Shown here piece after piece: positions 8,331 through 16,341 of a DNA stretch of 64,000 bases. This stretch comes from Kribbella amoyensis. Its GTDB lineage: Bacteria > Actinomycetota > Actinomycetes > Propionibacteriales > Kribbellaceae. The position numbers and the translations under genes are program-made. The DNA lies in NCBI RefSeq assembly GCF_007828865.1, contig NZ_VIVK01000003.1:459869-523868 (forward strand), read 5' to 3'. Each line of letters begins with the position of its first letter. The first letter of the stretch is position 1. The notes beneath the pieces were generated by a model. That model was not told the DNA's origin and did no database searches. It saw only the letters and a program-made list of their open reading frames with translations.

Positions 8331-8353
8331 TGGACCTGCCGGGCCTTAGCGTT
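8331..8353 (+). promoter_or_regulatory. Candidate shared promoter motif, A-B unit 3
   Basis: TGGACC at 8331 and TTAGCGTT at 8346-8353, matching the arrangement upstream of the other two A genes. The terminator after B2 implies that unit 3 needs its own promoter, which supports this site. Confidence 0.38.
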
Positions 8354-8414
8354 GCGCAGACGGCTTGTTGCCCCCGAGCCGTGACCCCGTGGACGGAAGG
8401 AACAGGGCACAGGG

Positions 8415-8996
8415 ATGAAGACGCAGGACAGACCGCTCGACGAGGACGACCTGGCGATGGCCGACCTCGGCGACGTGTCGGATTGGACCGCGGTCGCCGG
8501 GCCGGACTCGGACGAGACCGGTGAAGCAGTGGTACGCGCCCTGGTCCAGCGCGTGATGGCGGCGACCGGCTGGCAGCCGTGGCCGCTGGAACCGGGCGAG
8601 ACGATCGACGAGGTGGCCGCCTCCTGGGGTTTCACCACCCGGCGCGGGACCACCATGGTCGTGTTCGACGGGCTGACGTTCTCCGACTGCCGCAACTCCG
8701 GCTGGTCGGCGTACCAGATCGGGCCGGACGACATCGCGCAGGCCGAGGCGGGCCTGGACGCGCACTGGCCGGACCACCTGGCCCTGGCCGTGAAGCACTG
8801 GGGCGAGCCGGACTACGTCGGCGACGAGTCCAGCCCCACGTTCCTCGACGAGTGGGCGCCCGGGGCCGGTACCGACCGCCGGCACCTGGCCGTCTGGCTG
8901 CGGCCCGGCGCGCAGTTCCACCTGTTCAGCAACAAGCCGACCAAGGACCCGCTGACACCGGCGGTGGGTGTCAACTATGCGGTCTACCTCGACTAG
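8415..8996 (+). CDS. A-type protein of duplicated A-B pair (copy 3), DUF6301-like
   Basis: 193 aa, the closest paralogue of the 6456 product. It contains the family blocks WGFTTRRGTTMVVFDGLTF, IGPDDIAQAEAGLD, KHWGEPDYVGDE, DEWAPGAG, RRHLAVWLR and LFSNKPTKDP. It is predicted as one alpha/beta domain with alternating strands after residue 65. The ATG at 8415 is the only start consistent with both paralogues. The stop is followed after 8 nt by gene B3, with AGGAG just upstream of its ATG. The gene is preceded by the B2 terminator and the shared TTAGCGTT motif. No catalytic motif recognised. Confidence 0.78.
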   Translation: MKTQDRPLDEDDLAMADLGDVSDWTAVAGPDSDETGEAVVRALVQRVMAATGWQPWPLEPGETIDEVAASWGFTTRRGTTMVVFDGLTFSDCRNSGWSAYQIGPDDIAQAEAGLDAHWPDHLALAVKHWGEPDYVGDESSPTFLDEWAPGAGTDRRHLAVWLRPGAQFHLFSNKPTKDPLTPAVGVNYAVYLD

Positions 8997-9004
8997 GAGT
9001 ACTG

Positions 9005-9832
9005 ATGAGCACTGAGGGTCTGTGGAAGCAGGGCGACCAGAAGGCCGCGCTGGAATGGCTGGCCAACCTCGACACCAAGTCCCAGGTCGCGCTGCAGCGG
9101 TCCATCCGGACCCATCAGGCGCTCGGCCCGGTCTACAACGCCATCGCGCGGACCGTCCACTTCGCCCAGCGGAACACCACCCGGCTGAGCGACTTCGCCC
9201 AGCGGCTGGCCAGCAGCGGCAAGAACAGGTACCAGCAGGCCAAGGAGAAGCACGAGACGAAGTCCGCCGCGCGCAGTGAGCGCAGGGCGGAGATGGTCAG
9301 CAACGTCAAGGAGAACGTCGCCAACGCGAAGCAGTGGGCCGGCGACACCCGCCGCGACCTGGTCGCCTCGGGCAAGGAAGCGGCGGGCAAGGCGGTGGCC
9401 GCCGGAAAGGAGACCGCCGCGAAGGGCTCGCGGTGGTTCAACCAGAAGATCAGCAACGGAGCGGCCCGGGCGAGCGCGGCGTTCGCCGGGATCGCCGCCC
9501 GGCGCAGCTCGCCGGAACTGCAGGGCCCGGACCTGAAGCTGCCGACGAACCTGCAACTGGCCGAGCACCTCTCCCACGTGGCGACGGCCACGACGCCGGA
9601 GCAGCTCGCGAAGGCCGAGGCGAACCTCGGCAAGTTCATCGACGCGAAGCGCACCGAGCTGCAGTCGGCGCAGACCGGCGTCAACAAGGCGCAGAACCTG
9701 GCCTGGGCACTGCAGGGCAGCTCGCCGGCCGCCGGGGCGGTCCAGCAGAAGCCGGCCGCCGGTCAGCCGGGCCAGGCCGCCGAGAACAAGCAGGGCGGCA
9801 AGCACCGCAAGCCCGACGGCAAGGAGATCTGA
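9005..9832 (+). CDS. B-type partner (copy 3), long helical LEA-like protein
   Basis: 275 aa, nearly all helical by composition. The N-terminal 75 residues form amphipathic helices (ALEWLANLDTKSQVALQRS). A Lys/Ala/Glu-rich segment around residues 80-150 (AGKEAAGKAVAAGKETAAKG) looks like LEA/apolipoprotein-type repeats. A second helical domain (LQLAEHLSHVATATTPEQLAKAEANLGKF) precedes a Pro/Ala/Gln tail ending in GGKHRKPD, the motif shared with B2. There is no signal peptide or membrane segment. Translation is probably coupled to A3 by an 8-nt gap. A T-rich terminator follows. Function unknown; surface, spore or secretion-linked roles are possible but unsupported. Confidence 0.75.
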   Translation: MSTEGLWKQGDQKAALEWLANLDTKSQVALQRSIRTHQALGPVYNAIARTVHFAQRNTTRLSDFAQRLASSGKNRYQQAKEKHETKSAARSERRAEMVSNVKENVANAKQWAGDTRRDLVASGKEAAGKAVAAGKETAAKGSRWFNQKISNGAARASAAFAGIAARRSSPELQGPDLKLPTNLQLAEHLSHVATATTPEQLAKAEANLGKFIDAKRTELQSAQTGVNKAQNLAWALQGSSPAAGAVQQKPAAGQPGQAAENKQGGKHRKPDGKEI

Positions 9833-9851
9833 CCTTCCGTACTCCGTGCAG

Positions 9852-9889
9852 CGCCCGTCGACGGTCCCCCGTCGGCGGGCGTTTCGTTT
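9852..9889 (+). terminator. Rho-independent terminator after B3
   Basis: A 13-bp stem (9852-9864 with 9869-9881, one G-U pair) and a 4-nt loop are followed by TTTCGTTTG, a rare T-rich tail in this genome. Confidence 0.85.
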
Positions 9890-9907
9890 GTCCGGACCGG
9901 CCAGGCC

Positions 9908-10495
9908 TCAGGCGTCGGCGGGGGCGTGGGCGCGCAGTGCCAGAACGGCGGTTGCGGCATCGAGCAGATGGGCCCGGAGCTCGGCGTCGCTGATCTCGGC
10001 CGTGTTGAGCCCGGAGGAGAGCACCGCGCCGATCACCTCGACCGCGGCCGCCGCCAGCACCCGGTCCCGCGGCGTCGGATCGTCCCCGGCCAGCCAGAGC
10101 TGGAAGGCGCGGCTGCGCGCGATCAGGTCGTCCAGGTCGTCGCCGAACGCGGCCAGCACCGCGGCCACGTCCCGCAGCACGGTCGGCCCGGTGGACCGGT
10201 GCTTGATCACGACGTCCAGGTACGCCCCGAGCAGTTCGCGCTCGCTCTCCGGTGACCAGGGCACCGTCTTGATCAGCTCGAAGATCTGGTTCATGTCGTC
10301 GAAGAACGTGCCGATGATCGCCCGGAGCAGGTCCTGCTTCGACGAGTAGTGGTAGTACAGCGACGCCTTGGTGATCCCGACCTGTTCGGCGATCTCGCGC
10401 AGGCTCGTCTTCTCGTACCCCTGACTCGAGAACAGCTCGAGGGCGGCGCGGTGGATCTCGCTCTTGGTGTCCCGGGTTCGCGTCTCGTGCTGCAT
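9908..10495 (-). CDS. TetR/AcrR family repressor of the adjacent MMPL transporter
   Basis: 195 aa. The N-terminal TetR helix-turn-helix (residues 12-58) shows the family pattern IHRAALELFSSQGYEKTSLREIAEQVG and KASLYYHYSSK. The C-terminal all-helical domain binds the ligand and dimerises. The gene is divergent from the MMPL gene, with an 87-bp intergenic region holding paired CTACC/GGTAG inverted repeats, so it very likely represses both itself and the transporter and is released by a transported lipid or drug. The start is the ATG at 10495. Confidence 0.9.
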   Translation of the reverse strand: MQHETRTRDTKSEIHRAALELFSSQGYEKTSLREIAEQVGITKASLYYHYSSKQDLLRAIIGTFFDDMNQIFELIKTVPWSPESERELLGAYLDVVIKHRSTGPTVLRDVAAVLAAFGDDLDDLIARSRAFQLWLAGDDPTPRDRVLAAAAVEVIGAVLSSGLNTAEISDAELRAHLLDAATAVLALRAHAPADA

Positions 10496-10520
10496 GTCAC
10501 CACTTTCTCACTTCCCGTGC

Positions 10521-10561
10521 CTACCGGACGGCAGGTAGTCTACCAACCGACCGGCAGGTAG
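10521..10561. promoter_or_regulatory. Tandem operator for TetR between tetR and MMPL genes
   Basis: Two inverted repeats, CTACC-8-GGTAG (10521-10538) and CTACC-12-GGTAG (10540-10561). The decamer CGGCAGGTAG recurs at 10529-10538 and 10552-10561, a spacing of 23 bp (about two helical turns), as expected for two repressor dimers on one face of the DNA. Confidence 0.65.
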
Positions 10562-10582
10562 ACAGCAGCTCAGGAGGGTTCC

Positions 10583-12745
10583 GTGTTCACTCGGCTCGGG
10601 CGATTCGTCGTCCACAACCCCTGGAAGGTGATCGCCGCCTGGGTGATCGCGGCGATCGCCGTGGTCGCGTTCGCACCCACGCTGGCCGACGTCACCAACA
10701 AGGACCAGGCCAGCTTCCTGCCCGACAAGTACGAGTCGGTGCAGGCGCAGAAGCTGGCCGCGGACGCGTTCGGCCAGACCAACGACGCCACCGCGAGCAT
10801 CGTGGTCAAGCGTGCCGGCGGCGGTGAGCTGACCGCCGCCGACCAGGCCGAGGTGACCGAGCTCGCGAAGAAGATCACCGACGCCAAGATCGAGCGGGTC
10901 ACGGCCGCTCTGACCGGACCGCAGGCGCTCTCGCCGAACAAGCAGGTCCAGCTGGTCTCCGTCGGGTTGAAGGGGATGCCCGACGACCAGGCCGTCCTGG
11001 ACGCGGTCCAGAAGGTCCGCGACGTCGCCGGGCCGGCCCTGGCCGACAGCGGGCTCGAGTACGGCGTGACCGGTGACGCGGCGTTGTTCCTGGACAACCA
11101 GGACGCGTTCGAGAACGCGTTCGTGGTGGTCGGGATCGCGACCCTGGTCCTGATCGTCGGCCTGCTGCTGTTCATCTACCGCAGCCCGGTGGCCGCGTTG
11201 CTGCCGATCCTCACGGTCGGCCTGGTCAGCGCGATCGCGCCCGGCCTGATCGCGCTCGCGGCCAAGGCCTTCGACCTGCAGGTGACGCAGGACCTGCAGA
11301 CCATCCTCACCGTCGTGCTCTACGGCGTCGGCACGGACTACATCCTGTTCCTGCTGTTCCGGTACCGCGAGCGGCTGCGGGCCGGCGAGGAGCCGAAGCA
11401 GGCCCTGGTGATCGCGACCGCCCGCGTCTCCGAGGTGATCGTGTCGGCGGCCGGGGCGATCGTGGTCGCGTTCAGCGCGCTGCTGCTGGCGGTGTTCGGC
11501 GGGTTCAAGAGCCTCGGCCCGGGCCTCGCGATCGCGGTCGCGGTGATGGCGTTCGCGGCGATCACGCTGATCCCGGCGGTCGTGTCGCTGCTCGGCCCGA
11601 AGGTGTTCTGGCCGTCGAAGTCGTGGCAGCAGACGCCGAAGGGCGCGATGTTCAAGCGGTTCGGCCGGTTCACCGCGAAGCGCCCGGCCGTGGTGGCGAT
11701 CCTGTCCGGCGGCCTGATGGTCGCGCTCGCGCTCGGCGCGCTCGGGATGAAGGTCGACTACGACGCGTTCAGCCAGCTCCCCGACAACACCGAGTCCTCC
11801 CGCGCGGTCAAGGACCTGCAGGCCGGCTTCCCCGCCGGTGCGCTCAACCCGACCACCGTGTACGTGAGGTCCACCGACGGTACGCCGCTCGACCCGGCCG
11901 AGCTCACCGCATACGCCGGGAAGCTGGCCAAGGTGGAAGGTGTCGGAGCTGTCCTCCCGGCTGCCGCGGACGGTTCGCCGGCCTTGCTCAACCAGGACAA
12001 GACCGTTGCCCAGATCAACGTCGTGCTGGCGGACCCGCCGTACGCGACCTCTGCGCTCGACCTGGTCGACGGGAAGCTGCGGGACGCCGCCCACGCCGAG
12101 GCGCCGGACGGTACGACCGCTCTGCTCGGTGGGGTCACCGCGAGCTACACGGACATCCGGGACGCGAACACCCGGGACCTGTCGGTGATCTTCCCGGTCG
12201 CGGGTGGGCTGATCGCGGTCATCCTGGCGCTGTTGCTGCGGAGCCTGCTGGCGCCGCTGGTGCTGATGATCGCGGTGGTGCTCAGCTTCTTCAGCACCAC
12301 CGGCGCGACCGTGCTGGTGTTCCAGGGCGCGGCCGGTCATGCAGGCGTGACGTTCTCGCTGCCGATCATGCTGTACCTGTTCGTGGTTGCCATCGGCACC
12401 GACTACAACATCCTGATGGTGGCCCGGTTGCGGGAGGAGGCCGAGCGCGGGACGGATCCACGGGAGGCGGCCGACCTGGCGATCGAGCACGGTGGCCCGT
12501 CGGTCGCGGCGGCCGGGCTGATCCTGGCCGGTACGTTCTCCTCGCTGATGCTGGCCGGGATGGCGCTGCTGACCGAGATGGGATTCTCGGTCGCCGTCGG
12601 GATCGCGATCTCCGCGTTCGTGATGTCGATCTTCCTGGTCCCGAGCGTCACCGCGTTGCTGGGTGACAAGGCCTGGTGGCCGCGGAAGCCGCGCCAACGG
12701 GCCAAGCCGGCTCCGGAGGAGCGTGAGTTGGCGCCCGTCGGCTGA
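10583..12745 (+). CDS. MMPL family RND transporter
   Basis: 720 aa, within the normal range for actinobacterial MmpL/YdfJ-type RND proteins. The N-terminal helix (NPWKVIAAWVIAAIAVVAF) is followed by a periplasmic loop, then a five-helix block containing GVGTDYILFLLFRYRE (helix 4 proton-relay Asp-Tyr pair); the whole plan repeats in the second half with IGTDYNILMVARLREE. These two GTDY motifs are the functional hallmark. Such pumps export lipids, siderophores or drugs using the proton gradient. The GTG start at 10583 has a good ribosome site (AGGAGG). Control by the divergent TetR is indicated by the operator repeats just upstream. The C-terminal cytoplasmic tail is short and basic. Confidence 0.93.
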   Translation: MFTRLGRFVVHNPWKVIAAWVIAAIAVVAFAPTLADVTNKDQASFLPDKYESVQAQKLAADAFGQTNDATASIVVKRAGGGELTAADQAEVTELAKKITDAKIERVTAALTGPQALSPNKQVQLVSVGLKGMPDDQAVLDAVQKVRDVAGPALADSGLEYGVTGDAALFLDNQDAFENAFVVVGIATLVLIVGLLLFIYRSPVAALLPILTVGLVSAIAPGLIALAAKAFDLQVTQDLQTILTVVLYGVGTDYILFLLFRYRERLRAGEEPKQALVIATARVSEVIVSAAGAIVVAFSALLLAVFGGFKSLGPGLAIAVAVMAFAAITLIPAVVSLLGPKVFWPSKSWQQTPKGAMFKRFGRFTAKRPAVVAILSGGLMVALALGALGMKVDYDAFSQLPDNTESSRAVKDLQAGFPAGALNPTTVYVRSTDGTPLDPAELTAYAGKLAKVEGVGAVLPAAADGSPALLNQDKTVAQINVVLADPPYATSALDLVDGKLRDAAHAEAPDGTTALLGGVTASYTDIRDANTRDLSVIFPVAGGLIAVILALLLRSLLAPLVLMIAVVLSFFSTTGATVLVFQGAAGHAGVTFSLPIMLYLFVVAIGTDYNILMVARLREEAERGTDPREAADLAIEHGGPSVAAAGLILAGTFSSLMLAGMALLTEMGFSVAVGIAISAFVMSIFLVPSVTALLGDKAWWPRKPRQRAKPAPEERELAPVG

Positions 12746-12785
12746 CGCCGCTCCCCCACAGACCGCAGGCAGAGGGGTCCTGCGA

Positions 12786-12820
12786 GGCGAGGCCCTGGAC
12801 CACCGGTCCAGGGCCTCGCC
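12786..12820. terminator. Bidirectional hairpin terminator
   Basis: A perfect 16-bp stem (12786-12801 with 12805-12820) and a 3-nt loop lie between the convergent MMPL and YczE genes. Confidence 0.85.
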
Positions 12821-12839
12821 GTTGGTACCTGCCGTTGGG

Positions 12840-13508
12840 TCAGGTGGTCCTGGCCGGGTGGTCGAGGCGGACGGTGAAGATCGGCAGCAGGACGTGGACG
12901 AGCGGGCCGATCGCGAGGGCGTACGCCACCGTGCCGAAGCCGACCACGCCGCCGAGCAGCCAGCCGATCGCGAGCACGCTGACTTCCAACGTGGTCCGGA
13001 CCAGCCGGACGCTCAGCCCGGTCCGGCGGACCAGGCCGGTCATCAGCCCGTCCCGGGGACCCGGGCCGAACTGGGCGCCGATGTACAGCGCGCCGGCGAG
13101 CGCGTTCAGCACGATGCCGCTCGCGATGAAGACGATCCGCAGCCACAGCGCGTCCGGGGTGTGCAGGAGGTACAGGGTGAGGTCGGTGACCAGGCCGATC
13201 ACGATCGCGTTGCTGATCGTGCCGAGCCCGGGCCACTGACGCAGCGGGATCCAGGCCAGCAGGACGACGAAGCTCATCGCGATCACCACCGTGCCGAAGC
13301 TGAGCGGCAGGTGCTTGGTGATCCCGGAGTGCAGCACGTCCCATGGGTCCAGGCCGAGGTTGCTCTCGATCATCAGGCCCATCGACCCGCCGTACAGCGC
13401 CAGCCCGGCGTACAGCTGGACCAGGCGGCGCGGCAGGTGGCCGGCGCGGAGTTGCTGCAGCGGGTTCAGCGCGGCGAGAGTGCGTGGGGCTTCGGCAGTG
13501 GCGGTCAC
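12840..13508 (-). CDS. YczE/YitT-type integral membrane protein
   Basis: 222 aa with five or six hydrophobic helices. The sequence shows the YczE-family features GLDPWDVLHSGI after helix 1-2 and GPRDGLMTGL between later helices. The GTG at 13508 is preferred because the 49 preceding codons overlap the divergent regulator and look non-coding. In many bacteria this family sits beside a MocR/GntR-aminotransferase regulator, as here (13571, divergent, 62 bp apart); it has been proposed to transport or sense vitamin B6-like or other amines, but the substrate is not established. Convergent with the MMPL gene across a strong terminator. Confidence 0.85.
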   Translation of the reverse strand: MTATAEAPRTLAALNPLQQLRAGHLPRRLVQLYAGLALYGGSMGLMIESNLGLDPWDVLHSGITKHLPLSFGTVVIAMSFVVLLAWIPLRQWPGLGTISNAIVIGLVTDLTLYLLHTPDALWLRIVFIASGIVLNALAGALYIGAQFGPGPRDGLMTGLVRRTGLSVRLVRTTLEVSVLAIGWLLGGVVGFGTVAYALAIGPLVHVLLPIFTVRLDHPARTT

Positions 13509-13570
13509 TCGTCCAGTTTGTGCCTCGATTGGCCTGGTGATCGATAGCCACTTGGGCAATAGTGGACTGT

Positions 13571-15013
13571 ATGAGCACGCGACACGTCCCCGCGAGTACG
13601 TTGACCGGCCTGCTGGGCGAATGGGCCGACGCCACCGGCCCGGCGTACCGGGCACTGGCCGAGCGGTTGCGGCTGCTGATCGCGGACGGGCGCGTCATCC
13701 CCGGTTCGCGGCTGCCGAGTGAGCGGGAGCTGACCGACGCGCTCGGTGTCAGCCGGACCACGGTCGCCTCGGCGTACCGGGAGCTGCGCGACCGCGGGTA
13801 CCTGGTGAGCAAGCGCGGGTCCGGCAGTCTCACCGCGCTCCCGTCCCGGATCGAGCCCGAACTCGGCCGCCACCACGCCCCGGGGATCGAGACGGACGGG
13901 CTCTACGACTTCACCTGCGCCGCGTCGACCGCCGTACCAGGGGTGAGTGCCGCTGTCGCCGAAGCACTCGAGGATCTCCCCCACCACCTCGCCACGCCCG
14001 GGTACCACCCGCAGGGGCTGCCCGTGCTGCGGGAAGAGATCGCGGCCGCGTACGAGGCGCGCGGGTTGCCGACATCGCCGGACCAGGTGATCGTCACCGC
14101 CGGTGCGCTCGCGGCCACGTCGATCGCGGTCCGGGCGATGACCCAGATCGGTGACCGGGTGCTGACCGAGAGCCCCACGCACCCGAACTCGATGGACGCG
14201 ATCCGGCGTAGCGGGGCCCGGGTGGTCGCCGCCCCGATGAGCCCGGGTGGCTGGGACCTGCCGTTGCTGGAGGCCACCATCCGGCAGACCTCGCCGCGGG
14301 CCGCCTGGCTGGTGGTGGACTTCCAGAACCCGACCGGCCGGCTGATGCCGGCCGCGGACCGGGAGCGGCTGGCGATCGCGTTCGCCCGCAGCCGGACCAC
14401 GGCGATCGTCGACGAGACGTTGTTCGAGCTGTCCCTCGACGGCCAGGAGATGCCGCCGCCGTTCGCCGCGTACGACCCGGGCGGCGTGATCACGGTCGGC
14501 TCGGTGAGCAAGTCGTTCTGGGGCGGCCTGCGGATCGGCTGGCTGCGGGTCCCCGAGTCGCTGGTCGCTCGGGTTCTGGACGCGCGCGCCTCGATGGACC
14601 TGGGCGCCCCGGTACTCGAACAGCTCGTGGTGGCCCGGCTGCTCCGCGACCGAGCCGCGATCCTCCCGGAACGCCGGCTGGAACTGCGGTCCCGGCGCGA
14701 CACCCTGGCCGCGGCACTCCGGGAACACCTGCCGACGTGGCGCTTCGAGGTACCAGGGGGCGGGCTGTCGTTGTGGTGTGAGCTGCCGGCCGCGGTCGGT
14801 TCAAGTCTGGTGGGCGTGGCTCAGCGGAACGGGGTACTGCTCGTGGCTGGGTCGCGGTTCTCGGCGGAGGGCGGGCTGGAGCGGTTCATGCGGTTGCCGT
14901 ACACGCAGGATGCGGACACGCTCCGTGACGCGGTCGAGCGGCTCGCGTCGGCGTACGCCCAGCTCACCGAGGCGCCGGCGGTACGGCGGACCGCGTCGGC
15001 CCTGATCGCGTGA
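13571..15013 (+). CDS. MocR-type GntR/aminotransferase transcriptional regulator
   Basis: 480 aa. N-terminal GntR winged helix (about residues 20-85: GSRLPSERELTDALGVSRTTVASAYRELRDRGYL), then a full fold-type I aminotransferase domain. The PLP Schiff-base lysine is K314 in GSVSKSFWGGLRIG; the DFQNPTGRL motif (Asn-Pro-Thr-Gly) is intact. MocR proteins sense PLP or amino-group ligands and regulate the divergent gene, here yczE. The ATG at 13571 is chosen over the GTG at 13562; no clear Shine-Dalgarno sequence is seen, so it may be leaderless. The pairing is conserved in many actinobacteria. Likely targets are the 62-bp intergenic region and yczE. Confidence 0.92.
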   Translation: MSTRHVPASTLTGLLGEWADATGPAYRALAERLRLLIADGRVIPGSRLPSERELTDALGVSRTTVASAYRELRDRGYLVSKRGSGSLTALPSRIEPELGRHHAPGIETDGLYDFTCAASTAVPGVSAAVAEALEDLPHHLATPGYHPQGLPVLREEIAAAYEARGLPTSPDQVIVTAGALAATSIAVRAMTQIGDRVLTESPTHPNSMDAIRRSGARVVAAPMSPGGWDLPLLEATIRQTSPRAAWLVVDFQNPTGRLMPAADRERLAIAFARSRTTAIVDETLFELSLDGQEMPPPFAAYDPGGVITVGSVSKSFWGGLRIGWLRVPESLVARVLDARASMDLGAPVLEQLVVARLLRDRAAILPERRLELRSRRDTLAAALREHLPTWRFEVPGGGLSLWCELPAAVGSSLVGVAQRNGVLLVAGSRFSAEGGLERFMRLPYTQDADTLRDAVERLASAYAQLTEAPAVRRTASALIA

Positions 15014-15100
15014 CGTCAGCGCGCCGTAATGTCCCGGGGGAAGGTTCGTCCGGGAGATCGCGTTGGACGACAATGAGAGTCACTCTGCGAGAGGTGTGAG

Positions 15101-15751
15101 ATGTCGTTCTTCAAGCACAAGACAGCCCTGGTCGAGCCCGACGCCGCGCTGCCCGGCCGCGCCGAGCCCGGATTCGCCGTCCCGGCGGACAACATCGTGC
15201 TCGGCACTCCGCAGACCGCGCCGGCCCCCGAGGGGTACGAGGAGGTCTGGTTCGGCACCGGGTGTTTCTGGGGTACCGAGGAGATCTTCTGGCAGCTGCC
15301 CGGCGTCTACACGACCGCCGTCGGCTACGCGGGCGGGTACACCCCGAACCCGTCGTACGAGGAGGTCTGCACCGGCCGGACCGGGCACACCGAGGCGGTC
15401 CGGATCGTCTACGACCCGGCGAAGATCTCCTTCACCGACCTGCTGAAGGTCTTCTGGGAGACCCACGACCCGACCCAGGGAATGCGCCAGGGCAACGACC
15501 TCGGCTCCCAGTACCGCTCGGCCGTCTACTACACCACCGAGGCCCAGCGCGAGGAAGCCGAGCGCACCAAGACCCTGTACGCCCCGGTGATCGCCGACCG
15601 CGGCTACGGCGAGATCACCACCGAGATCGCCCCGGCCTCAACCTTCTACTACGCCGAGGGCTACCACCAGCAGTACCTCTCCGACTTCAAGAACCCCAAC
15701 GGCTACCGCTGCCACAGCAACACGGGCGTCTCGTTCCCTGCCGACGGCTGA
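15101..15751 (+). CDS. msrA: Peptide-methionine (S)-S-oxide reductase
   Basis: 216 aa. The catalytic GCFWG motif has Cys55; YEEVCTGRTGHTEAVRI, DPTQ, GSQYRSAVYY and YHQQYL are all conserved MsrA signatures. It repairs methionine-S-sulfoxide in proteins using thioredoxin. The protein has the 40-residue N-terminal extension typical of actinobacterial MsrA; resolving cysteines could be C-terminal (GYRCHSNTG) and C in YEEVCTG. The start ATG at 15101 is preceded by GAGAGGTGTGAG. Single-gene unit with its own terminator. Confidence 0.96.
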   Translation: MSFFKHKTALVEPDAALPGRAEPGFAVPADNIVLGTPQTAPAPEGYEEVWFGTGCFWGTEEIFWQLPGVYTTAVGYAGGYTPNPSYEEVCTGRTGHTEAVRIVYDPAKISFTDLLKVFWETHDPTQGMRQGNDLGSQYRSAVYYTTEAQREEAERTKTLYAPVIADRGYGEITTEIAPASTFYYAEGYHQQYLSDFKNPNGYRCHSNTGVSFPADG

Positions 15752-15762
15752 GACCTGACAAA

Positions 15763-15789
15763 GAGGGCGCACCTTTCGGTCGCGCCCTC
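15763..15789 (+). terminator. Terminator after msrA
   Basis: GAGGGCGC (15763-15770) pairs with GCGCCCTC (15782-15789); inner ACC/GGT pairs close a TTTC loop. It lies between convergent genes. Confidence 0.75.
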
Positions 15790-15801
15790 GTGGTCAGCGT
15801 C

Positions 15802-16239
15802 TCACCGTGAGGCTGCGAAGAATTGCGCTACCTCGGTGCTGAGTGCGTCCATCTCGGCACCGGCCTCGACGTCGAACTCTGCTGACGTTTCCCACACATC
15901 TCGGTGATGAGTGGACCGCAGATGGACCCGCAGCGTCACATGGCCGCGGCTCGACCACTTCGCCACGATCCGGAGCTGCCCCTCGAGGCTGCGCCACTCG
16001 CGGACGCCCTCCCATCCGCGGAATCGCTCAGCCAGGTCGCTGAAGTAGGCGTCCAGCGAATCCCCTTCCAAGCTCGTGACGACGGCTTCTGCCTCCAGCC
16101 CCTCACCGGTGATGGAGACCAGGTAGTCCAGCACAGCATCCTGCCAAGGCCGCTGTGGCGCGCTCAGCATGAGTCGTACCGAACGTTGTCGAGCCGCTAC
16201 CAAGAGCACGACCGGTTCGCCAGGGAAGGGTTCTCGCAC
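15802..16239 (-). CDS. DUF6228 family protein
   Basis: 145 aa, small soluble alpha/beta protein. The segments YFSDLAERFRGWEGVREWRSLEGQL and GHVTLRVHLR are what I recall as diagnostic for DUF6228, a family of unknown function widespread in actinomycetes, often scattered singly or near toxin-immunity genes. The GTG start at 16239 is the first in frame and leaves a short N-terminus; an internal ATG (MLSAPQ) is possible. No operon partner: it faces msrA and is followed upstream by a methyltransferase gene after about 100 bp. Confidence 0.7.
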   Translation of the reverse strand: MREPFPGEPVVLLVAARQRSVRLMLSAPQRPWQDAVLDYLVSITGEGLEAEAVVTSLEGDSLDAYFSDLAERFRGWEGVREWRSLEGQLRIVAKWSSRGHVTLRVHLRSTHHRDVWETSAEFDVEAGAEMDALSTEVAQFFAASR

Positions 16240-16341
16240 CGCTGAATCCTGGCACAGCCCACCTGCTACCCCGACCGGCTTCTATCGCCCGCGAGGTATC
16301 GCAACCACCAGCAACCTTTCCGATCTCAACGACCCGAACGG

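Noticed and set aside
10508..12697. Long minus-strand frame opposite the MMPL gene
   Set aside because: Composition is Arg/Gly/His/Gln-rich with no domain; the plus strand carries a clear MMPL transporter with operator and ribosome site.
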